NCBI RefSeq assembly: GCF_029867415.1
Contig: NC_081186.1
Coordinates: 104,754,753 to 104,818,752, forward strand
Length of the DNA stretch: 64,000 nucleotides
Reading direction: 5' to 3'
DNA from: Vicia villosa
Lineage: Eukaryota; Streptophyta; Magnoliopsida; Fabales; Fabaceae
Shown piece by piece: positions 1 to 10,430 of the stretch. The notes beneath the pieces are model-generated. The model saw only the letters and a program-made list of their open reading frames with translations. It was not told the DNA's origin and ran no database searches. Each line of letters starts with the position of its first letter. Within the stretch, counting starts at the first letter, position 1. The position numbers and the translations under genes were made by a program.

Positions 1-345
1 CCGTATTGGTTTGTGGGGTCAATCAGTAATTCTAAAAGTAGTTTGGGGTGTTACACCAGCTACAATTACTTGAAGGTAATCACATTCATCCAATATTTCA
101 CATTTCGAACATGAAGGCGTATCGAGGACCAACCATCACTCCGTCGTGGGATCTACCAATGGAGACACCTTTAGCAGTTGTCACCACTCGCACAGTGTTA
201 GTCTATGGTTCTCCCCTTCAACAGGTGTTGGTACATTAGGCAGGGTGTTCATCTGATGAAGCCTCACGAAAGGATTGAGATCACTTTCGTGTTGTTTTTC
301 CATCACAACACCTTGAAGACAACGTAATGTTTGAAGGGGATGTAA
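1..345 (+). pseudogene. Ty3/gypsy pol C-terminal tail (chromodomain-like), fragment
   Basis: In the frame read from base 48 the translation contains IHPIFHISNMKAYRGP and, after a run rich in proline and threonine, QQVLVH followed by a stop where a tryptophan is expected. This is the layout of the integrase C-terminus and chromodomain of Ty3/gypsy polyproteins (IHPVFHVS.LK, then QVLVKW.G). The reading frame is interrupted, the start lies outside the window and no LTR is visible. It is an old element end, not a host gene. Confidence 0.6.
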
Positions 346-559
346 ATGATACACGACGATTTCTCATTGCACCTTTACTATTTCTCTCAGGTCTTACACA
401 AAAATACTAAATTGCCCTCAATTTTCAGAGATATATTTTTGGACACATCAAATCTCATTTTTGTGCTCATTTTAGTTCAAAGGTACATATCGGAATAAAC
501 TCAAGGTTAACTCAGAGATGTATCTAAAAAATTCCTCTTAAAAGTATGATGTGGTGAGC

Positions 560-660
560 TCGAAAATTCATATCAAAATTTTAAAAATATTTTAGAGTTT
601 TCTCCAAGAATCTCTAAAAAGGCATACGAATGCATTAAGAGATTCTCTTCAATTTATTTC
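560..660 (+). repeat. Repeat copy: empty-site homologue of the 6059-6702 MITE locus
   Basis: The stretch around 590-650 (TTTTAGAG..., CTAAAAAGGCATACGAATG, CATTAAGAGATTC) matches the sequence at about 6010-6058 joined to 6703-6720. Here the CATTAAGAGA junction is continuous. In the other copy 644 bp are inserted at TTA. The paralogous repeat family itself is not identified. Confidence 0.55.
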
Positions 661-1059
661 TTTGAAATGTGTTGCCTTGTTAGAGTTTGTTATCACCCAA
701 CCTTCTTTAAATAGCTGTACTTGAGAACTATTAAATATAAGGAATATGAAGAAGGTTCTTTTCTCCTTTGAACAAATCATTTTCTATAAATCTTTGTTGT
801 GGTAAACACTCGCTCAAAGAGTGCTCATTTCCAATCACCTTAGAAGTAATTTGGTGTATTGAAATACTTTTAACATATTTAAACTATAAACGATATGCTT
901 TCAAATGCTTTAACATATTTAAAATATAAAACAATAAATCACAAAACCCATCATTACCATAACATTAACATTTTTATTTACATTGATAACATTTATGAAT
1001 AAAACTCTTGAAACAATTACTAGCTATTACATGTGCCCCATCCAAATTCTTTGATTTTC

Positions 1060-1190
1060 TACCCAATAAACTTTGTCATGCCTTGGCTCATATAAAGATT
1101 GTATAGACAAATTAAATTTTATTAATTTTTTTATCTCAATAAACTTTGTTGTGCCTTGGCCCCTAGAAACATATCAAAACATACTAATAA
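1060..1190 (+). promoter_or_regulatory. DEFL upstream module, two copies (DEFL1)
   Basis: Two degenerate copies of the family module lie in tandem: AATAAACTTTGTCATGCC followed by TTGGCTCATATAAAG, and AATAAACTTTGTTGTGCC followed by TTGGCCCCTAGAAAC. The second is followed by the usual ACATACTAATAATAAAA tail. They end about 130 bp before the DEFL1 ATG. The module recurs before all nine DEFL genes and nowhere else I noticed, so it is probably part of a shared promoter. Confidence 0.6.
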
Positions 1191-1322
1191 TAAAAATAAT
1201 AAAATTGAAAACTAAATGAATAAAAAAAAATAAAAAATCTTAACCCAGCTCACAAAATTTTCAAGATAGATCATCACAAATTTTTTAACTATTGTAAAGA
1301 ACTTCATTTACATGTAGAAATC

Positions 1323-1659
1323 ATGACTTTGTCTACTATTAAACCCTGCACCCTCTTCATGTTCATATGTCTTGTCCTTCTCCTTATTTCAACATGGGGT
1401 ATATAATATGTATTGATTCTCTTTATTGTAATTACTTAAGCTTATTTAAGTTTCTAATTTATTTTATTATAATCTTTTTTTCTTCTTGTTATGAATAGAA
1501 GTGGAAGCAAAGATATTCTGTGGAAGGCCGAGCAGAACATGGTCAGGGCCTTGTATTGATGCAGAATGTGATAGAGAGTGCATTGACTCAGAGGTGTGTG
1601 CAATGTCTGGTTCTTGTGAAGGTTCTAATTATGATTGCTTCTGCTTTTTCAATTGTTGA
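1323..1659 (+). CDS. DEFL1: plant-defensin-like secreted peptide, two exons
   Basis: Exon 1 is 1323-1398 and exon 2 is 1499-1659. The 100-bp intron is phase 1 with GT..AG borders, and the joined frame gives 78 residues. Exon 1 encodes a hydrophobic signal peptide. Exon 2 opens with EVEAK, so V-x-A cleavage would leave a mature peptide from about residue 30. Cysteine spacing is C-x10-C-x4-C-x3-C-x11-C-x6-C-x-C-x3-C, with an extra ninth cysteine inside the x11 loop (SEVCAM). The defensin landmarks TW, GPC and the gamma-core GSC...CFC are present. By my count the mature peptide is acidic (about -4), unlike typical cationic antimicrobial defensins. The class (gamma-thionin/CS-alpha-beta fold) is secure; role and expression are unknown. 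Confidence 0.85.
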
Positions 1660-1766
1660 ACATTTGAGTTTTTTATAATTGAACAATTTTTCATGTCTCA
1701 TATTTCTTCTCAAATGAAATACTGTTCAGTTTCTTGTATAACTGATTTTTTATGCTCTCGAGCAAA

Positions 1767-1886
1767 GAATCAACTTTGGTTGAAAGATCACGCCTCTCTT
1801 GACGAGACTCATTTTAAAAAGGAATATGATGCTCGAATCAACTTTGGTTGAAAGATCACGCCTCTCTTGACGAGACTCATTTTAAA
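1767..1886 (+). repeat. 52-bp direct repeat, 68-bp period
   Basis: The segment beginning GAATCAACTTTGGTTGAAAG occurs at 1767-1818 and again, apparently unchanged, at 1835-1886. The near identity points to a recent local duplication just downstream of DEFL1. Confidence 0.8.
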
Positions 1887-2048
1887 GGGAAAACGATTCA
1901 AATGCAAATTGGAAAGAGAAATCACAAACAGTAAAAGAGCCAGACTCTCTTCCATTGATGTGGAAAATCAAAAGTTTTTAAAATAATTAAAAAAAAAAAC
2001 TAAATATAATGTGATTGAAAGATTAGATCAAATAAAAAAATTTGATAT

Positions 2049-2761
2049 GTGTAAGGACAAACAATAATTACAATTAAAATAAATAATCTTTGTAAAAATA
2101 ACTCTGTCTAATATGATATCAACTTAGTTTGGCTGAAAAATAAATAAGAAAGACTAGAAACAAAATAATTTAGTTGCATAACGATCAAACAATTTATTCT
2201 AGATGAGAGAATAGTTTTCCGATTCACTATAGACTTTAAAAAATTATTGCAAAAGATTATATATGATTTATAAGAAAATAGTCACTCAAATTTATAAGAA
2301 CAAATTTTATTTTATACTAAAGTGTTTCTCAATCTCTTCAACTCTCTCTATATATGAATCACACAAATGCAAGATGTTTAAAAGTGTTTCCTAATCCCCT
2401 TAGTTACTTCTAAAAGTTTCCTAGGTTTTCTTATACTAGGGTTGACACATCTTCTCTAAGTTTAATTGGCCCAAAACATATCTTGTTAACAAGCTGATCG
2501 ACAAACTTAAACAACTAAGCTCGATACATGAAAACTGCCTAGATCGGATCAAATACCCGACATACACAAATCGTCCACTGGAATCGACCAAACACAGACC
2601 GCAGCCGCCGCCTGACCACCTTCGTCAAGTCGCCTACTTGTGAATTCGATGCCATCTTTGAACTAATTGGTTGTTTTTTCTTTAGCTTTTTGATTTTTGC
2701 AACCTAGAAATAAATTTCTTTTTTCTTCATCACTTAAGATATTTTAGGGTATATTTCAACA
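2049..2761 (-). mobile_element. Probable Ty1/copia 3' LTR (minus orientation)
   Basis: Read on the minus strand, a unit starting TGTTGAAATATACCC (right edge 2761) is immediately preceded by the purine run TAAGGTGGAGAT, the usual polypurine tract next to a 3' LTR. Integrase sequence lies just beyond it. The left edge (about 2049) is set only by weak resemblance to the end of the LTR at 60146 and is uncertain. Confidence 0.5.
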
Positions 2762-4060
2762 ATCTCCACCTTAACTTGAAACCACAGTGATGTCATTTTA
2801 CTCATTTCAACTATTCGTATGTGCTTTCTCTCAACTATTCTATTTTAGTGAGAAGTAATCAGGTTGATTAAGATACTTGGTGAAAGGCGTTAATTCTTCC
2901 CATAATCAGATTGGACAACTTAGATATTAGAATTCAATTAAGTTCTAGCATAGCTTTAAAATAACTTGAAGGCATGTAAAACATCAGATTTTTGTTTGAG
3001 TAGATATATCCAAATGTATTTGGTAAAAGCATCTACAAAAATAATATAGAAGGAATAGCCATTACTACATAGAATAAGAGATGACCTCGACAAATTAGTA
3101 TAGGTTAGCTTAAAAGTACAACTATACTTTGTATCATATAATGGTACCTGCAATCTATGTAATTTTCTAAGACACCAGAAATTTCAAAGTCAACCGGATT
3201 TTTATTATTCGAATGTATATTACACAAGTCAAGTATACCATGGATAACTCTAGGCTTTGTATGACCTAGTCTAGAGTATAAATGGAAACATTATTGGTAA
3301 TTGAACTTTCATTATCATACCTAAGAATAGTAATAGTGTTATTTACAACAAGACAAACTTGAGACTTATTTCTTATGGAATTGCATAAGGGTTATAAAGC
3401 TAGATTGTTATAGTAGTATAGTACACTGTTATCAAGGAATTCTTCAAACAACACCAAGTTAAATGCTTGTGATTTGAAATAGCATTTGACAGAATAAAAT
3501 TAAAAATACACATTGATATTCTTGGAAACGTTTGACACAAAATTTGATTACTAATAATTCTAGGAACATGGGGTAATTTGTTTAACTTCAACATAGAATT
3601 TGATACAAGTTTGTATCCGAATCTAAAGCAACCAAGTGACTTGACTGCTAAGCTAGGAACATTACCAACAAGAAATTTATTTGTATCTTTACATGAATTT
3701 CTATTTTGAAAATAGAAGTAATAAAGTTATTATCATGGGATATACCGGAGTTTCCAAGCCTGGTTTGAGATTCAAGACCTTGGGGAACTTTGAGATTGTC
3801 CTGATGAGTCAAAAGAACAATTACTTGTGTAGAGGTGGAGACTTGATTCTTCTGACTTTCATGTGCAATAGAGGAATTATTTGAGGAAGGGAATATGCTT
3901 AAGGCTTCAGTAGCGGAGGTTCAAAGTAATCCTCCTTATATGCCAACAATCTATCATTGAGTGATCATATGTGTTGTAAAGTTGGTGGATTATATTTGAT
4001 AGAAACCTATACATCATGCCCTCTGCCACGATTTTAGTGTGTTCTACCAAGAGAATGTTG
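2762..4060 (-). pseudogene. Degraded Ty1/copia internal region: integrase core and pre-integrase
   Basis: On the minus strand 3153-2956 translates to an integrase-core segment (YSFYIIFVDAFTKYIWIYL, then LKQKSDVLHAF) typical of copia integrase. The segment 3594-3400 includes LPHVPRIISNQILCQ, the usual sequence before the GAG-pre-integrase domain. The LTR follows integrase with no reverse transcriptase or RNase H between, so the element carries a large internal deletion as well as many stops. Confidence 0.65.
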
Positions 4061-4099
4061 ATGGGAGCGAAAGGCACCACTATTTCTACCATCATTATT

Positions 4100-5320
4100 A
4101 CTGGTTATGAACAGAGCAACATTAGAAGTTGCACTATGACTCAAAAGTTCTTGGCGAAACTTATTCAACTATGCTTCTTATGCATTCAAGAGAACTTCAA
4201 TATTACATATATTAGTTGGTTCCACCTATCCATAGATCACCATTATTTAAGGATTGTATTCTCCCGGTAAACCTTGAAGAATTACATTTATTTGGTCCCT
4301 TTCAGATATAGGATTCCATATTGCTAGCAAAGAATCAACTACATTTCAAATGCTAAGAACAAACTCATAGATTGGAACTATTATCTTTCTTTCTAATTTT
4401 CAATTCTTACCTTAATTGATGAACTCGGGCTTTAATTTGTGAATTAAAATGCTTATGCACATTGTCCGAGACTTCAAAAGCATGTTTGCATGAGAGAACA
4501 TTTGGTAACACAACTTCAGAAATTATGAACAAGAGCCAATTAAACAATGCTTGATCTAGGAGTCAAAAGTACTTTGCGAAACCTGTCCAATTGTGCTTCT
4601 GGTACATTCAAGAGAACTTCAGCATTACAATTGGACGAATTGTTAGCTACAAATTGGAACAAGTGGTTAATGTGTAATTCTATTCTATTTAAAGAGGGTA
4701 TTTTTAGTTTCGACGAATATTTTTCTTATATTATTTTTGTCGGCCTGGAAATGGATGGGATTGTGTTGTAATAATTCTAGATTTTGTAGTTACTATGATT
4801 GGTACACTTCTCCTCTCGATTGTGTAAGGAGGATAGAATAGGATCCTTGTTTGTTGAGGGTTTGAGTACCCCTTGTACTCGTTTTTTCCTGTTATAATAT
4901 CATTGCTTATAAAAAAAAGAGAACTTCAGCATTGCATATATCAGTTGGTTCCACCTTTTCATAGATCATTATTATTAAAAGATTGTATTTTTAATGTAAA
5001 CCTTGAAGAATTACATCTATTTTGTCCCTTTCAAATATAGGATCCCATATTGCTAGAAAATAATCAACTACAACTCGAATTCTAAGAAAATAAGCATAGA
5101 TTTGAACTATACCCTTCTTGCTAATTTTCAATTTTTACCTTAATTGACGAACTCGAGCCTTAATTTGTGAATAATTAACAATGCTTGATTTTGAACAATA
5201 AAATTCATACTCTTCAGAAACAACGTTAGCATTCCGATTATTGTCAATTTTGAACATTAGAGGGATATAAGAGTTTACCACCACATGGTGGAGTTTGTGA
5301 GAGAGTATAACATCTTTTAC
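4100..5320 (-). pseudogene. Ty1/copia gag (UBN2-type) remnants, partly duplicated
   Basis: The minus-strand translation of about 4540-4180 gives recognisable gag pieces (CKHAFEVSDNVHKHFNSQ, KARVHQLR, ERDQ-like remnants). About 5200-4925 is a second, diverged copy of part of the same sequence. A third copy is at 9774-10430. All are broken by stops. The block is interrupted at 4627-4917 by a LINE 3' end. Confidence 0.6.
4627..4917 (+). mobile_element. 5'-truncated LINE 3' end with 16-bp target duplication
   Basis: The 291-bp insert ends in an A run. It is flanked by identical copies of AGAGAACTTCAGCATT at 4611-4626 and 4918-4933. The text TTTGAGTACCCCTTGTACTC near the 3' end resembles the tail of plant L1 elements. 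A truncated 5' end, A-rich 3' end and long target duplication are what target-primed reverse transcription leaves. It sits in copia gag debris, so it is younger than that insertion. Confidence 0.8.
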
Positions 5321-5335
5321 TTGTTAATTCCAAAG

Positions 5336-5650
5336 TGTTAAAGACTCTGAAGACACAGTTCTAAAGACTCTGAAGACTTGAAGTTCTGAATATTTGGAAC
5401 AAAAGGATTCTGAAGACCAAGTGCTGAAGACTCTGAAGACTTGAAGTTATGAAGAATTCAAAGCTTATTATCACTTCTTCCAACTCATGTTGTGAACCTC
5501 TGAAGTTCAAGAAGGAAAGAAAATAGCGTTACTATGTAGACAAGGTTTTGAGCAAACAAGTACTGAATAACTTAAGACCTGACTATCTGAAAAATCAAGA
5601 GTCATAACTTTACTCTTGCTTCAAACATCTATCATCAGAAGCCTCTGAAG
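5336..5650 (+). repeat. Imperfect minisatellite of CTGAAGACT units
   Basis: CTGAAGACTCTGAAGACTTG and variants with GAAGTTCTGAA recur many times over this span. No coding frame is kept. It may be part of a retroelement LTR or leader, but I cannot assign it. Confidence 0.5.
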
Positions 5651-5839
5651 TTGAGAAGACAAATATTATCGTTAGCAATGATAAGCACATAGTACGTATA
5701 AACTTTATTCCAAATCATTGTGTAACGACTTTCTTTCTATAGCCAGTTGTTTCTCAAAGAGAAGGAGAAAGATGAGTTGAATGAAAATGAAGAATGAGAA
5801 GTTGTGTCCGTGCTAAATATATACTTAAAACAGTTTTCG

Positions 5840-6010
5840 AAAATGCATCTTCGAAAATTCTCTGAACTTAAATTATGGGTGGATTTGGAGATGCATCTCC
5901 GAAATCATCATGATTTTGTAAATATAATTGTTTCGGATAAGCATATCCGAAAATTCCTCTAAAAAATATAATATGGAGATTCGAAAATGCATTTCCGAAT
6001 TCTAAGAGTA
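5840..6010 (+). repeat. Tandem imperfect copies of an ATGCATCTCCGAA unit
   Basis: ATGCATCTTCGAAAATTC, ATGCATCTCCGAAATC, GCATATCCGAAAATTC and ATGCATTTCCGAATTC follow one another at roughly 40-60 bp spacing. It leads straight into the MITE at 6059. Confidence 0.5.
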
Positions 6011-6058
6011 TTTTAGATTTTTCGCCAATAACCTCTAAAAAGATATAAGGGTGCATTA

Positions 6059-6395
6059 AAGGTTTGTTTGGTTCAAATGACGGAAGGAGATGAGAGGAAT
6101 TTTAATGAAGGTGAGTGAAGGGGAGAAGGGAGAGATTTTAATAAAAAGAGGAGAAGGGAGAGATTTTAATAAAAAATATGTTTAGTTCACAAAAGAAGAA
6201 GAGGAATTTTATTAACTATTTAGATTTTTATCCTTAAAATTTTATATGAATTATATGATTATTCAAAAATTGAAAAACTCATAAATAATTTTTGGTAATA
6301 GCATACGCATAAATAATGAAACAAAAAAATTTATATTGTTGAGTAATTAAAAAAATTATAACTTATTACATAATATAAATATTACTTAAATATTC

Positions 6396-6462
<67 letters not shown>

Positions 6463-6702
6463 TATTATATATAATTTATATTTATATTAATAATAAAAAT
6501 GAAAAAATTAATTTGAAGGTGAAAAACGATTCTAATAAATTGATGGAACAAAGAAAATAACAAAAAAAAAAAAAAGTAAAATAAGAAAATAATTAATTTT
6601 AAAATATTAAAATAAAATTAAAAATATTATAATAAAATTATAATAATTATAATAATCTATAAATATTAAAGTTCAGAAATCCCCCGAACCAAACACACCC
6701 TT
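6059..6702. mobile_element. Tourist/PIF-Harbinger-type MITE, 644 bp
   Basis: Ends are near-inverted repeats: left AAGGTTTGTTTGGTTC, right GAACCAAACACACCCTT. The flanking trinucleotide TTA occurs at 6056-6058 and 6703-6705. A 3-bp TTA/TAA duplication with GGGTGTGTTTGGTTC ends is characteristic of Tourist elements. The repeat at 560-660 shows the same flanks without the insert. The element carries an (AT)n tract at 6401-6459 and ends 67 bp before the PPR start codon, so it lies in or next to that gene's promoter or 5' UTR. Confidence 0.75.
6401..6459. repeat. (AT)n microsatellite
   Basis: About 59 bp of uninterrupted AT repeat inside the MITE upstream of the PPR gene. Confidence 0.95.
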
Positions 6703-6769
6703 TTAAGAGATTGGCCTTCTCTTTCTCTTCTCTTATCTCTGACACTACATTTTCTCCAAAACTCAACTT

Positions 6770-8278
6770 ATGAATCTCAAACTACAACAACTGCAACAAC
6801 AACAACAACCGACAACATCATCGTCACTATCAATGACAACATTTTCAACTGAATTCTTGTCACACACTCTCAATTTCAGAAACCACCCAAACCGCACCTC
6901 TCGCCACTCAAATCCAAACTCTATCGTCACTTCCTCAACCCCACTTCTAAACGAAGGCAACACTAATAATAATCGAAGAACACCAATCAACCGAGAACAA
7001 TTCAGGGTCAATGAAACAAGGCCAAAACTTGTTCAAAATTGCGCCTTTCGAGACACCAATTCCATCAAAGCTCTCAACAAGTCATGCAAATCAGGTAAAC
7101 ACGATGAGTCTCTCTACTTACTTCAGCGAATGGTTAATAGGGGTTATAAACCTGATGTTATTCTTTGCACAAAATTGATTAAGGGTTTATTCAATTCTAA
7201 GAAAATCGAGAAAGCTATTCAAGTTATGGAGATTTTGGAAAAACACGGTGAGCCTGATGTTTTCGCTTATAATGCTGTTCTAAATGGGTTTTGTAAAGCT
7301 GATAGAGTTGATGCTGCTAATAAGGTGCTTGATAAAATGAAAAAGAGAGGTTTTTTTCCTAATGTTGTTGCTTATAATATTCTTATTGGGAATCTTTGTG
7401 GGAAGGGTAAACTTGATTTGGCTTTAAGAGTTATGGATCAGTTGTTGAAAGATAATTGTAGGCCAGATGTTGTAACTTATAATAATCTGATTGAAGCAAC
7501 TATTATCGAAGGTGGTATCGACGAAGCTATGAAGCTTTTGGATGAGATGTTGTCGAGAGGGCTTCGACCTAATGCGAGTACTTACAATGTTGTTGTTAAT
7601 GGTATGTGTAGAGAAGGGTTGTTGGATAGAACTTTTGAGTATTTGGATAAAATGATATCAGATGGTCGTTTGCCTGATATTAGTTGCTATGACTCGATCT
7701 TGGCTTCTCTGTGTAAGAATGGACATGTTGGTGAAGCTTTGCACATCTTTAAGAAGCTCAGTGAAGTGGGCTGTCCTCCAGATGCAAGTTCTTATAATAC
7801 ATTGTTTGGTGCATTGTGGAGCAGTGGCAATGAAATTAGAGCGTTATGGATGATTCTAGAGATGTTAAGCAAAGGCATTGATCCTAATGAGATCACCTAT
7901 AATTCACTTATTTCTCGCTTGTGCAAAGATGGATTGGTGGATCAGGCAATTGAGTTGCTGGTTGACATGATGGAGAGTCGCAAGTTTCAGCCTACTGTTA
8001 TTAGTTACAATGCTGTTATTCGTGGATTGTGCAAGGTGCAAAGAGTCATAGATGCTATTGAGGTGCTTGCTGCTATGAATCAGAGAGGATGCTTGCCAAA
8101 TGAAACAACCTACACATTGTTGATTCGAGGGATTGGTATTGGAGGATGGCGAAATGACGCTATGGAGTTGGCTAACTCACTTGTTAACATGGATGCTATT
8201 TCGCAAGATTCATTCAAACGTTTGAATAAAACGTTTCTTGCGAATGATGCGCACAACGAGCTCGCAATATCAGAATGA
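6770..8278 (+). CDS. P-class pentatricopeptide repeat protein (organelle RNA-binding)
   Basis: This is a single intronless frame of 502 residues. Residues 1-90 are rich in Gln, Ser, Thr, Asn and Arg with few acids, consistent with an organelle transit peptide. From about residue 100 to 465 there are roughly ten consecutive 35-residue PPR units, with repeated signatures such as PDVFAYNAVLNGFCK, PNVVAYNILIGNLCGKGKLD, PDVVTYNNLIEA and PTVISYNAVIRGLCK. There is no E, DYW or SMR domain, so it is a pure P-class protein. Such proteins bind single-stranded organelle transcripts and affect their stability, splicing or translation. It resembles the Arabidopsis protein at locus At3g04760, recalled from memory and not checked. 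A pyrimidine-rich CTTCTCTTTCTCTTCTC leader precedes the ATG. Confidence 0.93.
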   Translation: MNLKLQQLQQQQQPTTSSSLSMTTFSTEFLSHTLNFRNHPNRTSRHSNPNSIVTSSTPLLNEGNTNNNRRTPINREQFRVNETRPKLVQNCAFRDTNSIKALNKSCKSGKHDESLYLLQRMVNRGYKPDVILCTKLIKGLFNSKKIEKAIQVMEILEKHGEPDVFAYNAVLNGFCKADRVDAANKVLDKMKKRGFFPNVVAYNILIGNLCGKGKLDLALRVMDQLLKDNCRPDVVTYNNLIEATIIEGGIDEAMKLLDEMLSRGLRPNASTYNVVVNGMCREGLLDRTFEYLDKMISDGRLPDISCYDSILASLCKNGHVGEALHIFKKLSEVGCPPDASSYNTLFGALWSSGNEIRALWMILEMLSKGIDPNEITYNSLISRLCKDGLVDQAIELLVDMMESRKFQPTVISYNAVIRGLCKVQRVIDAIEVLAAMNQRGCLPNETTYTLLIRGIGIGGWRNDAMELANSLVNMDAISQDSFKRLNKTFLANDAHNELAISE

Positions 8279-8320
8279 ACTAACTTCATGGGCATAAAAT
8301 TTATTCAGGTCTTCCCAATA

Positions 8321-8890
8321 AGATTTGTTTTTTCAATTCAATTAATGAATACCTACTTATTTTCTTGCTCCCAATTTATTTGTTATTCAAAGGTTATTGA
8401 AGTTTACACAAATATCAAATGGATGGTTACTTCTGACAACTATAATGTGGCTACTAAAACTCCACTGCCTCAGTTGATGAACGATGCGATGATCGTGGCA
8501 AAGCAGAAGGATTTCGATGTTTTCAGTGCCTTGGATGTGATGCATAATGAAGGTTTCCTTAGAGATCTCAAATTTGGACCTGGAGATGGACAGCTGCACT
8601 ACTACTTGTACAATTATAGGATTCGTAATGCCATGAAACTGTCCGAACTCAGGCTTGTGCTCTTGTAGCCAGATATGTTTTCTTTTTTAGTTTTTTATAT
8701 CAGTACATACTGTTGCTGAATAAGACTTGTATCATCCAAGGAAAAACCATTCATTTATTTTGTTTGAATTAACATAACACATTTTGAGGTACCAGAATAT
8801 TTAGTCTAATGAATTTTTTTGGTTCAATTCAATTAATAAGTACCAACATAATTCTTGCTCCCAATTTGTTTGTTGGTCAAAGGTTTTATA
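8321..8890 (+). repeat. About 70-bp direct repeat flanking the NMT fragment
   Basis: TTCAATTCAATTAATGAATAC...TTCTTGCTCCCAATTTATTTG at about 8331-8397 recurs, diverged, at about 8821-8890 (TTCAATTCAATTAATAAGTAC...TTCTTGCTCCCAATTTGTTTG), each followed by a CAAAGGTT. The copies bracket the N-myristoyltransferase-derived sequence, suggesting that a segment was duplicated when that fragment arrived. Confidence 0.65.
8441..8668 (+). pseudogene. C-terminal fragment of N-myristoyltransferase gene
   Basis: About 75 codons in one frame match the conserved C-terminus of glycylpeptide N-tetradecanoyltransferase: [33 protein letters not shown] and [16 protein letters not shown], ending LVLL and a stop in the normal place. 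The full enzyme is roughly 400-440 residues; the other five sixths are absent here. Sequence just upstream of YNVAT does not resemble the enzyme. Substitutions are mild and the frame is open, so the copy is fairly young. It could be a retained last exon, but I see no upstream exons, so a transposed or retroposed gene fragment is likelier. Confidence 0.75.
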
Positions 8891-9773
8891 TAGGGCTGGA
8901 CAGAATTAAATAAAACTGCCTCAAGCCGTCCAACCCGCTAGGCCCGTAGGCAGTGGTTGGATCAATCGGTTAAATCGGGTTGGACGGTTTAAAAAAATAT
9001 GGTTTAAGATGGTTACTGCCGGTCGGTTTCGGTTGAAGAAATTTTCTCCACGGTGAACCGAATCCGACTGCTTATACACTTGGTGATGAAAACTTCTTTC
9101 CTTTTTAACTTCATAACCTAAACTGAAATTTTATTTACATTTCTTATAATTAATATGGTGATGGTAACATGTAAATAAATGTTAATTTCTTGGTTGTTTG
9201 TGAGTAAATAGTTCATTGTATTAAGATAAGAACTTTCAAAAATTTGTTCTTAGTTCCTTTCCATACTGTGATTGTTTCTGTCACAACAACATCCACATAT
9301 TTAATATTAGGCCAGGACACAACCTAGTAATGTTCCCCTGTCAAGAACTCTTACTACAATGTTCGTAATCGTAACCTATTATGCGTGTTAATTAAGGGGG
9401 TTAGAGTTAGTAATTTGAGGGTAATGTTATTCTGCATTTGTAGAAGATCGACTCCACTTAAATCCATAGTTTTCTAGCTTCAATCAGTCAAGGCTCAACA
9501 TCTTCCTTGTGCTTATTCTCTATGTGTGTAAACAGTGACTGTTTTCTAGTTTGTGTCTTTACATAACTATAATGTAATTGTCCTTTTCTCATTCAAATGT
9601 TTGACTATGAATGTGTTTGCAGCAAGAGCAATAAGAAGCTGTTTTAGTCACTATGCATGATGCAGCAGATACTATTAATAGCCTTATGACTTTGTGCTAT
9701 TATTAGATTGATGGAAATGATTTTAACTAGGGCCATATGTAATAAGAAGCTGTTTTAGTCACTATGCATGATG

Positions 9774-10430
9774 CTAGCAAATAAACAACTATAACTTGAA
9801 TGCTAAGAAAATAGTCATATATTTAAACTATACCTTTCTTTCTAATTTTCAATTTCTTACCTTAATTAACGAACTTGAACCATAATTTGTGAATTAAAAT
9901 GCTTATGCACATTGTCCCAAACTTCAAAAACATGTTTGCATGAAAGAACACTAGGTAACACAACTTCAAAAATCATGAACAAGATCCAATTGAACAATGC
10001 TTGATTTAGGAGTCAAAAGCTCATGGCGAAACTTGCCCAATTGTGCCTCTTGTACATTCAAGAGAACTTCAACATCACTTATATCAGTCGGTTCCACCTT
10101 TCCATAGATCATCATTATTAAAAGATTATATTCTCCAATTAAACCTTGAAGAATTACATTTAATTGATGAACTCGAGCTTTAATTTGTGAATGAAAATGC
10201 TTACTTATTCACATTGTCACAAACTTCATAAGCATATTTACATGAGAGAACACTAGATAACACAGCTTCAGAACTTACAAATGAGAATTAATTAACAATG
10301 TTTGATCTTGAACAATAAAAATTCATAAACTTCAGAAACAACGTAAACATTCCTATTATTGTCAATTTTGAACAGAGGATGGATATGAAGATTTACCACG
10401 ATTTTGTGGAATTTGTGAGGGAGTATAGCA
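9774..10430 (-). pseudogene. Third copy of the copia gag-derived repeat
   Basis: Most of this interval aligns by eye with 4330-4660 and with 4930-5320, including the CTTATGCACATTGTC...CTTCAAAA and GAACAATGCTTGAT phrases. Within it, part of the unit is itself repeated (about 10020-10330). No frame stays open. It is a dispersed or segmentally duplicated part of the copia family at 2.0-5.3 kb. Confidence 0.6.

Noticed and set aside
6763..7011. Minus-strand frame of 82 codons opposite the PPR gene start
   Set aside because: Antisense shadow of the low-complexity CAA-rich transit-peptide region; no promoter or similarity.
8110..8295. Minus-strand frame over the PPR gene 3' end
   Set aside because: Shadow of a clear PPR coding region.
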